Counted from the stretch's first letter, positions 40,995 to 49,976 are shown. The stretch: 64,000 bases of DNA from PHAA01 sp963665865 (GCA_963665865.2 CAXXWF010000001.1:2728001-2792000), one strand, 5' to 3'. Translations and numbers: made by a program. The notes: generated by a model not told the origin, from the sequence alone.

Positions 40995-41991
40995 TCTTAT
41001 TCCTCCTGTATTCCAGCATATCCAAAAAAGCTTCCATGCGCGTTCTCATCCCCGCTTCACCAGTATGCTCGTCAATTGTTACCGACATATAGGGAATCTT
41101 GCGCTTTTTAGCTTCAATTTCCAGGTACTTATCCACAATAGAATCCGGCCCGCAGGCAAAGGCAGTGATATGAATCATGCCATCTACCGGCTGCACATCC
41201 ATAAAATATAGTGCCCCCTGTACCACCCGGTTGGAAAAATACCAAAACAAGTCCTTGTCCAATTTGGAAGCCTGACTATTTAACTGGCGCGGGCTCAGCA
41301 TATCCTGGGTATAGACCATTACCCCTTCTTTAGCCAACAGTCGCATCAATCCTACATTTATGTAAGGGTCATAAATAGTATAAGGATATCCAACTACCCC
41401 CAGCTGCAATGGGTTGTCCCTGAGATTTCCAGCTTCATCTGATCGGGTGCTGCTGGTCGCAAAAATTTGCTGCATGGCAGCTTCTGGCAATATACCCTGT
41501 TGCAGAAGCTTCTCGTATTTTTTCTGAACCCGGGATGCTCGCCCAAAGGCTTTATAGATGGAAAGATTATTTGCTCCTAACCTTTCCCCAAGTTCTTGAT
41601 AAACCTTAAAAAGCTCGTGCCGGCCTTTTTTAAGATCAATACGAACCTCCAGCATCGCTAGCGGCCCGCTGATAGATGCGCTTAACATATCCGGCAAACC
41701 CAGGAATTTAGGGCATAGTGTTTCTGTTCCATAATCGCCGTATTTTCTCATACTAACCAGACGGGGCACAAAAACATAGTCTACCCGGTCGATGAGATCT
41801 TCGACATGACCGTGAAAGATTTTAATGGGAATACACGCATCACTAACTGTGTCCTTAACTCCCATGTCCATAATCGCTCGTGTTGTAGGAGAGGACTCCA
41901 CTACCTCATGGCCCAGCGCTTCGAAAAACACCTTCCAGAAAGGGAAGTATATAAAATAAGCCAAGGCTCTGGGTATTCCGATTTTTGCCAT
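40984..41991 (-). CDS. HgdB/D-type Fe-S protein, 2-hydroxyacyl-CoA dehydratase family (b)
   Basis: 335 residues. Cysteines in DACIPIKIFHGH, ETLCPKFLG and AFACGPDSIV match the family's cluster ligands, and VTIDEHTGEAGMRTRMEAF is shared with the downstream paralogue. First gene of a three-gene unit (two Fe-S subunits, one activase). Ribosome site AGGAGG. TATAAT in the upstream gap (near 42060) may be its own promoter. Confidence 0.75.
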   Translation of the reverse strand: MAKIGIPRALAYFIYFPFWKVFFEALGHEVVESSPTTRAIMDMGVKDTVSDACIPIKIFHGHVEDLIDRVDYVFVPRLVSMRKYGDYGTETLCPKFLGLPDMLSASISGPLAMLEVRIDLKKGRHELFKVYQELGERLGANNLSIYKAFGRASRVQKKYEKLLQQGILPEAAMQQIFATSSTRSDEAGNLRDNPLQLGVVGYPYTIYDPYINVGLMRLLAKEGVMVYTQDMLSPRQLNSQASKLDKDLFWYFSNRVVQGALYFMDVQPVDGMIHITAFACGPDSIVDKYLEIEAKKRKIPYMSVTIDEHTGEAGMRTRMEAFLDMLEYRRNKSES

Positions 41992-42115
41992 GATTAAGTG
42001 CTTCCTCCTATTAAGTCTCCACCTACTATCGGCAGGACTTAACTGTCTTCTACGTTCATATTATAGTTATTTTTGTGGTGTCCAGAATATTCTTGAGACA
42101 TAACAAAAATCAAAA

Positions 42116-42742
42116 TTAAGGACTTTCTCCCGAGCTGATGCCCTTTATAAATAATTCCCAGGTATGCTGGGCAAATTTTTCTTTATAGCTTTCCAAATAA
42201 TCTTCCATCCCTGGCAGCCGTGAAAATATCGGTGCACCTGCAAAAAACCACAGTATCATCCCTAACAAGCTGATAACGGTCAACTTGGGATCAACCGGGA
42301 TAAAATAACCTTCCTTAATTCCTTCTTGTATCGTGCTCTCTACTCTGATCAGGTTCTTTGCAAAATAATCACTTACAAACCGATCTATATGAGTATCATT
42401 CTGAAATTGGGCCCTTAACATAAGCTGGGGCGATTTCGGTTTAGAGAAAAGGAAATCAATATAACAATTGATAAACAATTTGATACGCAGTCGCGGATCT
42501 GTTTCCTGGCGTAAAACTTTATCCAATTCCGAACTTAGTCCCTCGAAATAACTCTCCACAATTCCCCGATATAAGTCATCTTTGTTTCTGAAGTAATAGT
42601 TAATCATGGCTACATTAACATGGGCCTGCTCGGCTATGTCGCGCACAGTCACCCCATCAAAACCTTTAGTAGCAAAAAGCTGTTCAGCGATTTCCAGAAT
42701 TCTAAGCTTAGGATTTGTCGTGTTATCCATGCGAAAATTCAC
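42116..42742 (-). CDS. TetR-family transcriptional regulator
   Basis: 208 residues. N-terminal HTH (RILEIAEQLFATKGFDGVTV, then IAEQAHVNVAMINYYFRNK) and a helical ligand domain of the type in FadR/YfiR-like repressors. It lies 124 bases upstream of the activase/Fe-S unit on the same strand, so it may control it. Its own promoter has a palindrome just at the start point, suggesting autoregulation. Confidence 0.88.
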   Translation of the reverse strand: MNFRMDNTTNPKLRILEIAEQLFATKGFDGVTVRDIAEQAHVNVAMINYYFRNKDDLYRGIVESYFEGLSSELDKVLRQETDPRLRIKLFINCYIDFLFSKPKSPQLMLRAQFQNDTHIDRFVSDYFAKNLIRVESTIQEGIKEGYFIPVDPKLTVISLLGMILWFFAGAPIFSRLPGMEDYLESYKEKFAQHTWELFIKGISSGESP

Positions 42743-42791
42743 CTACTATTCTACTATATAAATTCAATGAGCGTTTATGCGAATTGCGCGC

Positions 42792-42956
42792 CAAAACGCG
42801 GGCGCTATAGCGCCTTCCCTTCGCGTTTTGTGTGCATCGCGCCGCGAGCGTTTTTATCAAACGCCTCCTCAGTCAGGGACCCTCCCCGCCGCTGTGGAAA
42901 AATTCCATTTATTCCCTAACTATAGAGGTAGGAGTCTTACAAGGCGTTTGATAAAA
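42792..42956. repeat. Nested palindromes in the tetR leader
   Basis: CAAAACGCG/CGCGTTTTG (42792-42800, 42822-42830) encloses the 14-base palindrome GGCGCTATAGCGCC. Beside it a perfect 15-bp inverted repeat AGGCGTTTGATAAAA (42852-42866 and 42942-42956) flanks 75 bases. They fill the region between the tetR promoter and its start codon. No gene is seen here. Confidence 0.8.
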
Positions 42957-43012
42957 CAACCGTTTTAAACGCTTGTTTAAGTCTATTTTAACAGTATTCC
43001 GACCGGTGTCAA
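42954..43012 (-). promoter_or_regulatory. tetR promoter and candidate operator
   Basis: Minus strand TTGACA (43012-43007), 16-base spacer, TAAAAT (42990-42985). A near-perfect 25-bp palindrome at 42954-42978, with half sites AAACAACCGTTT and AAACGCTTGTTT, covers the expected start site. This placement is typical for TetR autorepression. Confidence 0.72.
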
Positions 43013-43052
43013 CAAAATTCGAACCTTTTTGTATTCATTATTGCGAAGAGCC

Positions 43053-45125
43053 CTATTTATCGCGCTTTTTCTCCAGAGCTGCTTTGAGCATTTCTCCCAG
43101 ATTCTGACCTATATCTTCCTTATCACTGTACTGACTGATTAACTTTTGATTAATCTGACTGGCCCTTTTAGAATTGCCCAACCCGATATGTTCATTCTCC
43201 TTTTCCGGCTGCCGATGCCCACAGTTTCGATCAGGACAAACCAGCATCTTGCCCCTCTTACCTTTTACTATAAGCATATATTTGCTACAGGATGGGCACT
43301 TAGTTTTACTAATATTGTTGGCCTTATATTCAGCATCATCTGTCTGAACTCCCCGTACCATATCCCGCGCGCTCTGACGGATGCCAGAAATAAATTGCTC
43401 CTTACTACCCTTTCCCTTAGCTATATCCGTCAATTTTTGTTCCCACTGAGCAGTTAATTCAGGCGACCTCAGAGCTTCCGGAACCAATGGAATCAGCTGA
43501 ATCCCCTTTGACGTAGGAATCAGTTCTTTTCCGTTGCGCTCAACATAGAAGGAATTAATCAGTTTTTCTATAATCTCGGCTCTGGTGGCGGGAGTACCCA
43601 GCCCACTGCCCTTCATGGATTCGCGTAGTTCCTCATCTGCAATAAATTTCCCCGGGCTTTCCATAGCCGTTAAAAGAGTTGCTTCGTTATATCTTGACGG
43701 GGGTTTGGTTTTCGATTTATTCTCTTTAATACTTATAACTTTCTTTTGACTACCTTTTTGTTGCTGGGTTAAATTCTGCTCAGGAAGTACATCCTGTTGA
43801 ATTCCTTCCCTTTCTGCAGTACCGGTTGTCACACCCCTCCAACCGAGATCTTTTACCACCTTGCCTCGAGAATGGAAGCTTTCACCGTTTACTACCGTAG
43901 ATATAGTCGTCTGGTCATAAGTGTAAGGAGGATATAAAACAGCGATAAAGCGTTTCGCAATAAGATCATAAAGTTTTTTCTCATCAATACTCAAGTTTGC
44001 TAATTTCAAGGGTTGCTCAGTAGGAATGATGGCATGGTGGTCGGTAACTTTGCTATCATCCACAAAGCGTTTACCAGGTTGAATTTTTTGACTAAGCAGC
44101 GGTCTAATATAATCTACATATGGTCCCACCTGCATGGCCTGCAATCGAGCCGGCAGGGTTGGCACTATATCCCTGGTAATGTAGCGGGAATCGGTGCGCG
44201 GATAGGTTACTACTTTATGTTCCTGGTACAAGTTCTGTAAAACCGCAAGCGTTCTTTGCGCAGAGAAATTAAGGCGTCGATTGGCATCTCTCTGTAATTC
44301 AGTCAAATCATAAGCCAAGGGAGGTAATTCACTCTTGGCTTCCCTGCGTATTTCCGCAATGATACCATTATGATCCTGTATTTTTGCTATTATAGCTTGG
44401 GCCCGGGTATTATCAAATATACGACCCTGTCCCTTATTATCGCGCCAATCACCATAGTAATCACCAAAATCAGCCCGGATAGTCCAATAGTCTATGGGTT
44501 TAAATTCTTTTATTTCCTTCTCTCTATTTACTATCATAGCCAAGGTGGGTGTCTGCACCCGGCCTGCATTAAACTGTGTATTGAATTTACATGTTAAAGC
44601 GCGAGTCACGTTTAATCCAATTAACCAGTCTGCTTCTGACCGGCATACGGCCGCATCATACAGATTATTATAAGCACTCCCTGCTTTCAAATTAGCAAAA
44701 CCATCTCGAATCGCAGCATCAGTCTGTGACGAAATCCACAGGCGCTTGAATGGTTTACGCCAGTTGGCTTTGTCCATGATCCAACGGGCAACCAGCTCAC
44801 CTTCTCTTCCAGCATCCGTAGCTATAACCATTTCCTTTATATCTCCGCGTTGCATTAAACTCTTAACTACTTGGTATTGCTGAGAAGTCTGCTTAATAAC
44901 TTTTAATTTCATCTTATCAGGTAACATAGGGAGATCTTCCATGCGCCATTGCTTCAACTTCTGGTCGTAATCATCAGGTTCGGCTAGAGTAACCAGGTGC
45001 CCCAGCGCCCATGTTACTACATACTTTTGTCCTTCTATAAACCCTTTATTCTTAGTATTGCAATTTAAGACCCGGGCAATTTCCCGAGCTACACTGGGCT
45101 TCTCAGCCAGTACTAAAGATTTCAT
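43053..45125 (-). CDS. topB: DNA topoisomerase III (TopB)
   Basis: Type IA topoisomerase of 690 residues. The Toprim domain has LVLAEKPSVAREIARVL and ATDAGREGELVARWI; the catalytic tyrosine is in VVTYPRTDSRYITRD. A C-terminal zinc finger (CPSCSKYML ... CPDRNCGHR) and a basic tail follow. I start at the ATG at 45125, five bases after GGAGG; a start at 45137 would add four residues across the ribosome site. Confidence 0.95.
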   Translation of the reverse strand: MKSLVLAEKPSVAREIARVLNCNTKNKGFIEGQKYVVTWALGHLVTLAEPDDYDQKLKQWRMEDLPMLPDKMKLKVIKQTSQQYQVVKSLMQRGDIKEMVIATDAGREGELVARWIMDKANWRKPFKRLWISSQTDAAIRDGFANLKAGSAYNNLYDAAVCRSEADWLIGLNVTRALTCKFNTQFNAGRVQTPTLAMIVNREKEIKEFKPIDYWTIRADFGDYYGDWRDNKGQGRIFDNTRAQAIIAKIQDHNGIIAEIRREAKSELPPLAYDLTELQRDANRRLNFSAQRTLAVLQNLYQEHKVVTYPRTDSRYITRDIVPTLPARLQAMQVGPYVDYIRPLLSQKIQPGKRFVDDSKVTDHHAIIPTEQPLKLANLSIDEKKLYDLIAKRFIAVLYPPYTYDQTTISTVVNGESFHSRGKVVKDLGWRGVTTGTAEREGIQQDVLPEQNLTQQQKGSQKKVISIKENKSKTKPPSRYNEATLLTAMESPGKFIADEELRESMKGSGLGTPATRAEIIEKLINSFYVERNGKELIPTSKGIQLIPLVPEALRSPELTAQWEQKLTDIAKGKGSKEQFISGIRQSARDMVRGVQTDDAEYKANNISKTKCPSCSKYMLIVKGKRGKMLVCPDRNCGHRQPEKENEHIGLGNSKRASQINQKLISQYSDKEDIGQNLGEMLKAALEKKRDK

Positions 45126-45158
45126 GGTTACCTCCAATCAACTCAAGGCCAAACGAAA

Positions 45159-45229
45159 GGACAGGGGGACAGGTCCCTTGTCCCATATTGGATATCTTGG
45201 AGTGGGACAAGGGACCTGTCCCCCTGTCC
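45159..45229. repeat. Perfect 27-bp inverted repeat, GGGACA/TGTCCC family
   Basis: Arms 45159-45185 and 45203-45229 are exact reverse complements around a 17-base loop. Each arm also contains the smaller palindrome GGACAGGTCC. Upstream of topB. Confidence 0.9.
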
Positions 45230-45250
45230 CACAAAACTTGAATTATAAAG

Positions 45251-45345
45251 TAAAGCCCGACATAAACCGTCGGGCAATTTTGTTTGTTTATATTTATTTC
45301 TACATTTAACCCCAAATTCCTGCGAACTATTGAATAACTTAAAAT
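45251..45345. repeat. Direct repeat copy A, with hairpin (matches 49851-49942)
   Basis: About 95 bases nearly identical to the sequence after the GT2-GH130 gene: only a 3-base insertion and about three mismatches. Contains the hairpin GCCCGAC/GTCGGGC, which in copy B is the terminator of that gene. Weaker similarity continues to about 45385. Confidence 0.9.
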
Positions 45346-45401
45346 TGATGAGCAAACAGGCTGATTAAAGAGCCGCATGTTAAGGTCTAATAATGGCCTG
45401 A

Positions 45402-46013
45402 TTAAGGTAATTGCATTCCATTTAAATTAGCCTCACGATCAATTTGTTTAAACCATCCAGTTTTTGATTCCGGATCATAATATATGAAAATTATTTTAAA
45501 AAGCATAGTCTCTTGTGGGTCTAAATCCTCCTTTGAAAATGCAAATGTCAAGAACCCTTGTTCAAAAGACTTAGATCTTGCGTGAAAATATCCAATGCTA
45601 TCTATATTTTCCCAATCGTATTCCTCGTTACCCTTTAAAACATTATCTATTATTTCTGACGAAATAGATCCCCGACCTTCGAAGAGAATAGGTATGTTTT
45701 TATTTGTTCCATAATATTTTAAATCGTTATCTGACGGTATTACTATTATATATGGTGGATAATACAAATTATTTGATTTGATTAAGTTTCTATTTACTAT
45801 ATTCCACATTATGTCGATACGAATAGTATTTTCTATCCCAGTAGTATCGCTTTTATTCATATAGATCATATATTCATTTTCATCATAAAATGGTCGAGCT
45901 GCAGCCGATAATTCAACGTCGCTGCTTTGAATTCCATGTTTTTGGTCAGAACAACCTATAATTGAAAAAAGCATTATTATTAAGAAAGCTGAAAAGATTT
46001 TATTTCTTAACAT
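45402..46013 (-). CDS. Predicted lipoprotein, unknown function
   Basis: 203 residues. N-terminal signal with lipobox FSIIGC (Cys 21), so it should be anchored outside the membrane. The mature part is rich in Asn, Ile, Tyr and Asp and probably all-beta. No family recognised. AT-rich composition contrasts with the flanking housekeeping genes. It lies inside the island bounded by the 95-bp repeats. Confidence 0.65.
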   Translation of the reverse strand: MLRNKIFSAFLIIMLFSIIGCSDQKHGIQSSDVELSAAARPFYDENEYMIYMNKSDTTGIENTIRIDIMWNIVNRNLIKSNNLYYPPYIIVIPSDNDLKYYGTNKNIPILFEGRGSISSEIIDNVLKGNEEYDWENIDSIGYFHARSKSFEQGFLTFAFSKEDLDPQETMLFKIIFIYYDPESKTGWFKQIDREANLNGMQLP

Positions 46014-46075
46014 AAAGAGAGCCCCCTAGAATACGATAGGGAGTTTAACCCCCTATCGTGTTGTGTATATATTAA

Positions 46076-46900
46076 TTAAAACGTATAATGAGCACTTTCA
46101 GGCGCAACATGCGTCCACCTATAATTAGAACTTGTAAATGATACTCCTATTCCACTTGAAGAAATTGATATGTTGCTGATACCTGTAGTGCTCCATGTAT
46201 GGCCTAATGTTTGCCATGCAGAATATACTCCAGATTGTTGTGGTAAAAATTTCACAGATACAAAGCCTGAATCCCAAGTATAATCATCACCATAGGAAAA
46301 ATATTGGTCATTTTCTGCAAACGCTACTCCATAAGTATTTTGCGTATCAGCAATACTTGTATCTTCCCATAAATTACCGTTTCTATCCCAGGTTAAGAAG
46401 TCTTTTGCATAAATTGTTATAGGTTTATCAAAACTAATTCCGAAGGCATCGGTTCCGCCCATATTACCCGACTGGGGGCAGGGACTAGGTAAATCGTATT
46501 CCCAAAGCCCACTGTCCCAGAAAAAAAATCCACTTGCTATAAATTTTGATGGATCAAGATCATCGTAATAAATACTTGCACAAGGGCAATCAACATAGGT
46601 ATTTAAACTTTCTATACCCATGTCACCTAACAGACCCTCTGGTATTGAAGATTTGTTTTCTTTTTCAGTGTTAATTAAGGTAAACCCATTTTGCTTCAAT
46701 TCTTTCTGAAGAACATCCCCTGAACTCTTGTTAGCCATATGTTTAGCTATTATGCTATTAAACACGTCTAAACGTTGTTCAGATACCTGAATATCTTTAG
46801 AATTGTCTGTTGTGCCCTCATTTATTTTGGCAAATACCGGTAACGAGAGCAAAAGAGTAAATATCAAGGTTAGAGAGATTAAACTATTTAACCGTTTCAT
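46076..46900 (-). CDS. Secreted protein, unknown function
   Basis: 274 residues with a signal peptide (MKRLNSLISLTLIFTLLLSL, cleavage after VFA). The mature protein has a charged helical region, then DCPCASIYYDD and CPQSGNMGG, and a Ser/Thr/Trp-rich C-terminus ending in HVAPESAHYTF. No catalytic motif recognised. Good ribosome site AAGGAGG. A hairpin (46030-46060) separates it from the lipoprotein gene downstream. Confidence 0.65.
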   Translation of the reverse strand: MKRLNSLISLTLIFTLLLSLPVFAKINEGTTDNSKDIQVSEQRLDVFNSIIAKHMANKSSGDVLQKELKQNGFTLINTEKENKSSIPEGLLGDMGIESLNTYVDCPCASIYYDDLDPSKFIASGFFFWDSGLWEYDLPSPCPQSGNMGGTDAFGISFDKPITIYAKDFLTWDRNGNLWEDTSIADTQNTYGVAFAENDQYFSYGDDYTWDSGFVSVKFLPQQSGVYSAWQTLGHTWSTTGISNISISSSGIGVSFTSSNYRWTHVAPESAHYTF

Positions 46901-47040
46901 TAAAATACCTCCTTAATTATAATTCCTTAACATAAAGTTAAATTCCTACCTATCCCCCCTTTCCTTCCTATTGATTCAGTTATTATAGGGTATCAACAGT
47001 GTTAAATTAATTGTCTTTTACAATAAGACATAATAACGAT

Positions 47041-47083
47041 AAAAAAGGTTGGCAAATTTTCATAAATTTGCCAACCTTTTTTA
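47041..47083. terminator. Perfect A/T-tailed hairpin between divergent genes
   Basis: AAAAAAGGTTGGCAAATTT is followed by TCAT and by its exact reverse complement: a 19-bp stem that is a strong intrinsic terminator in either direction. It lies between two divergent genes, where no terminator is expected. Confidence 0.8.
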
Positions 47084-47135
47084 TTTTAAAACTGTCTTAT
47101 GATTAAATAATACAAAATGAAAGGTAGTGTGTCTC

Positions 47136-47627
47136 ATGCAAAAACGGTTTTGTATCTTTGTAGCTCTATTTTCTCTGTCTTTATTCTTCTTATCTGGACA
47201 TGTTGTGGCAGAAGGAGCTACTATATCTCCACCCCAACAAGAGATTGTCCCAAATCAATCCCATAGCAGCATCGTTGTAGAAACACGGGCTGATATTTTA
47301 GAAAACGAAGCTTCATTAATTAAACAATGGTCTTGTGGAATTGAAGATCAATTAGATGGTACTGTGACAATTTTAGGGTACACCAATACTTATAATAATG
47401 TTCAGTACCTAGATGTTACTGTGTACTTACAACGTTGGAATGGTTCTAATTGGGTTGACGTAACCAGTCGTACATACAGCGATAGCAATAATTTTTATGT
47501 CAGTGGATCTACCTATATTACAGTCCAACAAGGCTATTATTATCGAACCAGAAGTGTTAATACTGCCCAAGATGCCGACAGTTATGATAGCCAGACATCA
47601 GTTTGTAATGCAGTTTTTGTGAATTAA
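47136..47627 (+). CDS. Secreted DUF6147-like protein
   Basis: 163 residues with a signal peptide (cleavage probably after VVA at residue 26). The mature part has an IEDQLDGTVTILGYTNTYNN strand pattern, then VTVYLQRWNGSNWVDV and YYYRTRSVN, with two Cys. This resembles small secreted Clostridial proteins of the DUF6147 type, from memory rather than search. I chose the ATG at 47136 because a GTG at 47127 abuts AAAGG. Confidence 0.65.
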   Translation: MQKRFCIFVALFSLSLFFLSGHVVAEGATISPPQQEIVPNQSHSSIVVETRADILENEASLIKQWSCGIEDQLDGTVTILGYTNTYNNVQYLDVTVYLQRWNGSNWVDVTSRTYSDSNNFYVSGSTYITVQQGYYYRTRSVNTAQDADSYDSQTSVCNAVFVN

Positions 47628-47636
47628 AAAGTACTG

Positions 47637-47681
47637 CCTATACTGAAGATTAGATTACCTACTCTTCAGTATAGGTATGTT
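47637..47681. terminator. Bidirectional terminator
   Basis: CCTATACTGAAGA / TCTTCAGTATAGG stem, followed by T-rich sequence on the plus strand. Serves the secreted protein gene and the convergent anti-sigma gene. Confidence 0.85.
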
Positions 47682-47682
47682 T

Positions 47683-48387
47683 TTAATATATCGAAAGAAA
47701 TATTTCTTTCGCTTGCTCAATGCTTAAATTGCCGAACAATTCACATTTTACATTATCTTCTGTTATCCAGATCACATTACATGATCCATCTTTAAAGGTA
47801 ATCAAATTACACTCATATTTCCCAATAACCATTTTTTCTACCTTTCCTTGCTGAGCATTTATATTAACTTTCTGGCTCCGATTACCAGTAATCTGGGTTT
47901 GAATGAGAATTATGGTTGAATTATTAGAATTAAAAATTAAATTTACTTTAATCTGGTCATCTTGCGGACTTATGTTAATACTCTTAAATTTGAAATCCGG
48001 AGGTATATAGTGAGGTGTCAATATCGCAAATGGAACATCCTGCTGAATTTTAGCCACTTCGATATCAATAGTATGTAGTTCTGAAGAACTAGCATTACCA
48101 GAGAATATAATTTGTACTTGGCTGCCCCAATTTTCAATTGTTTGAACCATTTTTTCTTTAAGTGCATAGGCTGACTCTGGATAAACTGCTGACCCGTAGA
48201 CAGATAGTAATATAGCTATACTTCCTGCTAATTTTAGAACCATGCGGTTCCTTTTCTTTCTGTTTTCATGAATTCGATTCAGTTTGTTTATGATTTGCTG
48301 CTCAATTTCATTAGATTGTGTATTTACTTTGATTTCAGCTGTTTTAAAGCTCTCGCTTAAAAATTTTCCAAAATCATCTTCTAACAT
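47683..48387 (-). CDS. Anti-sigma-like membrane protein with DUF4367-type domain
   Basis: 234 residues. The N-terminal 45 residues are cytosolic and charged, a single membrane helix follows (VLKLAGSIAILLSVYGSAVY), then an extracytoplasmic beta-rich domain typical of DUF4367. Its ATG overlaps the sigma-factor stop (TAATG), so the two are coupled. Likely membrane-bound anti-sigma factor, by analogy with other ECF pairs. Confidence 0.78.
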   Translation of the reverse strand: MLEDDFGKFLSESFKTAEIKVNTQSNEIEQQIINKLNRIHENRKKRNRMVLKLAGSIAILLSVYGSAVYPESAYALKEKMVQTIENWGSQVQIIFSGNASSSELHTIDIEVAKIQQDVPFAILTPHYIPPDFKFKSINISPQDDQIKVNLIFNSNNSTIILIQTQITGNRSQKVNINAQQGKVEKMVIGKYECNLITFKDGSCNVIWITEDNVKCELFGNLSIEQAKEIFLSIY

Positions 48388-48929
48388 TAATTATCACCAT
48401 CCTTTTGAGAAAAACATTGTAGTTCATGGCAAAGTTTAGATCGGGCTCGGAATAGTGATTTCTTCACCGTACCAATACTTATTCCCAAACTGAAAGCAAT
48501 ATCTTTTTCCTTCATATCTAAATAGTATTTCAGAACAATGACTTTCTGCTCTCGTGGAGAAAGCTTGGGAAGGGCATTCGTAATTATTTCCTGGGCTTCC
48601 ATGTCCTTGGTTATTTCTTCAGAAGGGTCATTAGTTGTAGCACCAATTGCAGCAAAATCTATATGAGATACCAAAACAGTTTTCTGGTTATGTCTTAAAT
48701 AATCTTTAGCTAGATTAACAGCTATAGCCGTAAGCCACGGCAAAAACTTATTGGGGTCTCTCAGTTGGGTGAATCTTTCCATAGCGGTGGCGAAAGTCTC
48801 CTGAGCAATATCTTCGGCCAAGACTGAATCTCTAGTCAAATAATACACAACATTAACTATTTTTGAATAGTAGTTTTGTATCGCTAAATGCCACAGCGAA
48901 TCTTTATCAAAAGAGTCAAAGTTGCTCAA
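48387..48929 (-). CDS. ECF-type RNA polymerase sigma factor
   Basis: 180 residues. Sigma-2 region: VVYYLTRDSVLAEDIAQETF; sigma-4 region: LSPREQKVIVLKYYLDMKEKD and ISIGTVKKSLFRARSKL. It starts at a TTG with AGAGG about nine bases upstream. Probably directs its own operon and perhaps the secreted proteins of the island in response to an envelope signal (inference). Confidence 0.9.
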   Translation of the reverse strand: MSNFDSFDKDSLWHLAIQNYYSKIVNVVYYLTRDSVLAEDIAQETFATAMERFTQLRDPNKFLPWLTAIAVNLAKDYLRHNQKTVLVSHIDFAAIGATTNDPSEEITKDMEAQEIITNALPKLSPREQKVIVLKYYLDMKEKDIAFSLGISIGTVKKSLFRARSKLCHELQCFSQKDGDN

Positions 48930-49159
48930 GTTTTATGACCTCTATTTCTAATTATTACAAAGATAAAAAGCAAATCAGATTGCAGCTATTCGCCATCACT
49001 CATATTTACATATTCTATACACTAATACTAATATCCTGTAGCTAATACATATTATTTACAAATACAAAGTCCCCTAACGATGGAAGCGGATACTGTTATA
49101 TCGGTATATCTTCTTGAAAAGCTTTATGATTTTATTGGAAAGAACCATAGTACAAATAA

Positions 49160-49840
49160 ATGATTCTTATGTTCACCAGCCGTGCTAAAAATGCCTATTT
49201 CTCTAAATCTACATCGAAAATGAGCTTTAATGAAGCAGTGTGGTTCATATTGAAAGGATTAAAAAAGACACTACAAATTGAAATAGATGATTGGTTTGAG
49301 TTTTTAGGTGGAGAATAAACTATAACAAAGCAAGCATTTTCGCAGCTCAGACAAAAATTTAAGAGCGAACCATTTATAGAATTAAATGATAATTTTACAA
49401 GTTGGTTTTATGAGGGTGACAACTTTAAAAAATATAAGGGCTATAGATTACTTGCGGTAGATGGTAGTATAACCGAAATCCCCAATACCTCTAGCAACAT
49501 AGAGCATTTCGAGTATTATCACAACCAGAGTGATAGACAGCAAGCGAGAGTAATAGCTGTGTTATATATGACGCTGAGAATGATTATATAATTGAATCAG
49601 ACATAAGAACATGGAAAGCTGCCGATAGAGAAGTGGCTTAAGAATTAATAGAACGGGCATTGGGTAAGGGGCATAAAAATGACTTAATTCTTTTTGAGCG
49701 AGGTTACCCATCAAAAGACATGTTCATTTTCTGGAAAGTAAAGAATTGAAGTATTTGATGAGAGTAAAGGTTAATAAATTCAATTTGGAATTTGACCAGT
49801 CTAATGAACCAGATCAGATCACATGGACAACCTTATCCCC
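49160..49840 (+). pseudogene. Decayed IS4-family transposase
   Basis: Translation of the plus strand gives transposase-like pieces: MSFNEAVWFILKGLKK, an in-frame TAA, TKQAFSQLRQKFKSEPFIEL, YKGYRLLAVDGSITEIPN (first DDE Asp region), a frameshift near 49570, DYIIESDIRTWKAADREVA, another stop, NDLILFERGYPSKDMF and LKYLMRVKVNKF. At least two frameshifts and two or more stops. No terminal inverted repeats were identified. The rest of the gap 48930-49159 holds only AT-rich sequence. Confidence 0.85.
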
Positions 49841-49850
49841 CAGGATAAAT

Positions 49851-49942
49851 TAAAGCCCGACAACCGTCGGGCAATTTTGTTTGTTTATATTTATTTCTAC
49901 ATATAACCCTAAATTCCTGCGAACTATTGAATAACTTAAAAT
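49851..49942 (-). repeat. Direct repeat copy B, including the GT2-GH130 terminator
   Basis: Matches 45251-45345. On the minus strand GCCCGACGGTTGTCGGGCTT is followed by TAATTT, a terminator for the large gene ending at 49977. Because it has a job here, this copy is probably the original. Confidence 0.88.
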
Positions 49943-49976
49943 CAAATGGCGAATCAGCTTGATAAAAAGCCGTATA

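Noticed and set aside
42620..42968. Plus-strand ORFs opposite tetR and its leader
   Set aside because: They run through palindromes and the tetR coding region, without a ribosome site.
45103..45378. ORFs covering the 27-bp inverted repeat upstream of topB
   Set aside because: Palindrome-derived peptide with no ribosome site or family; overlaps regulatory sequence.
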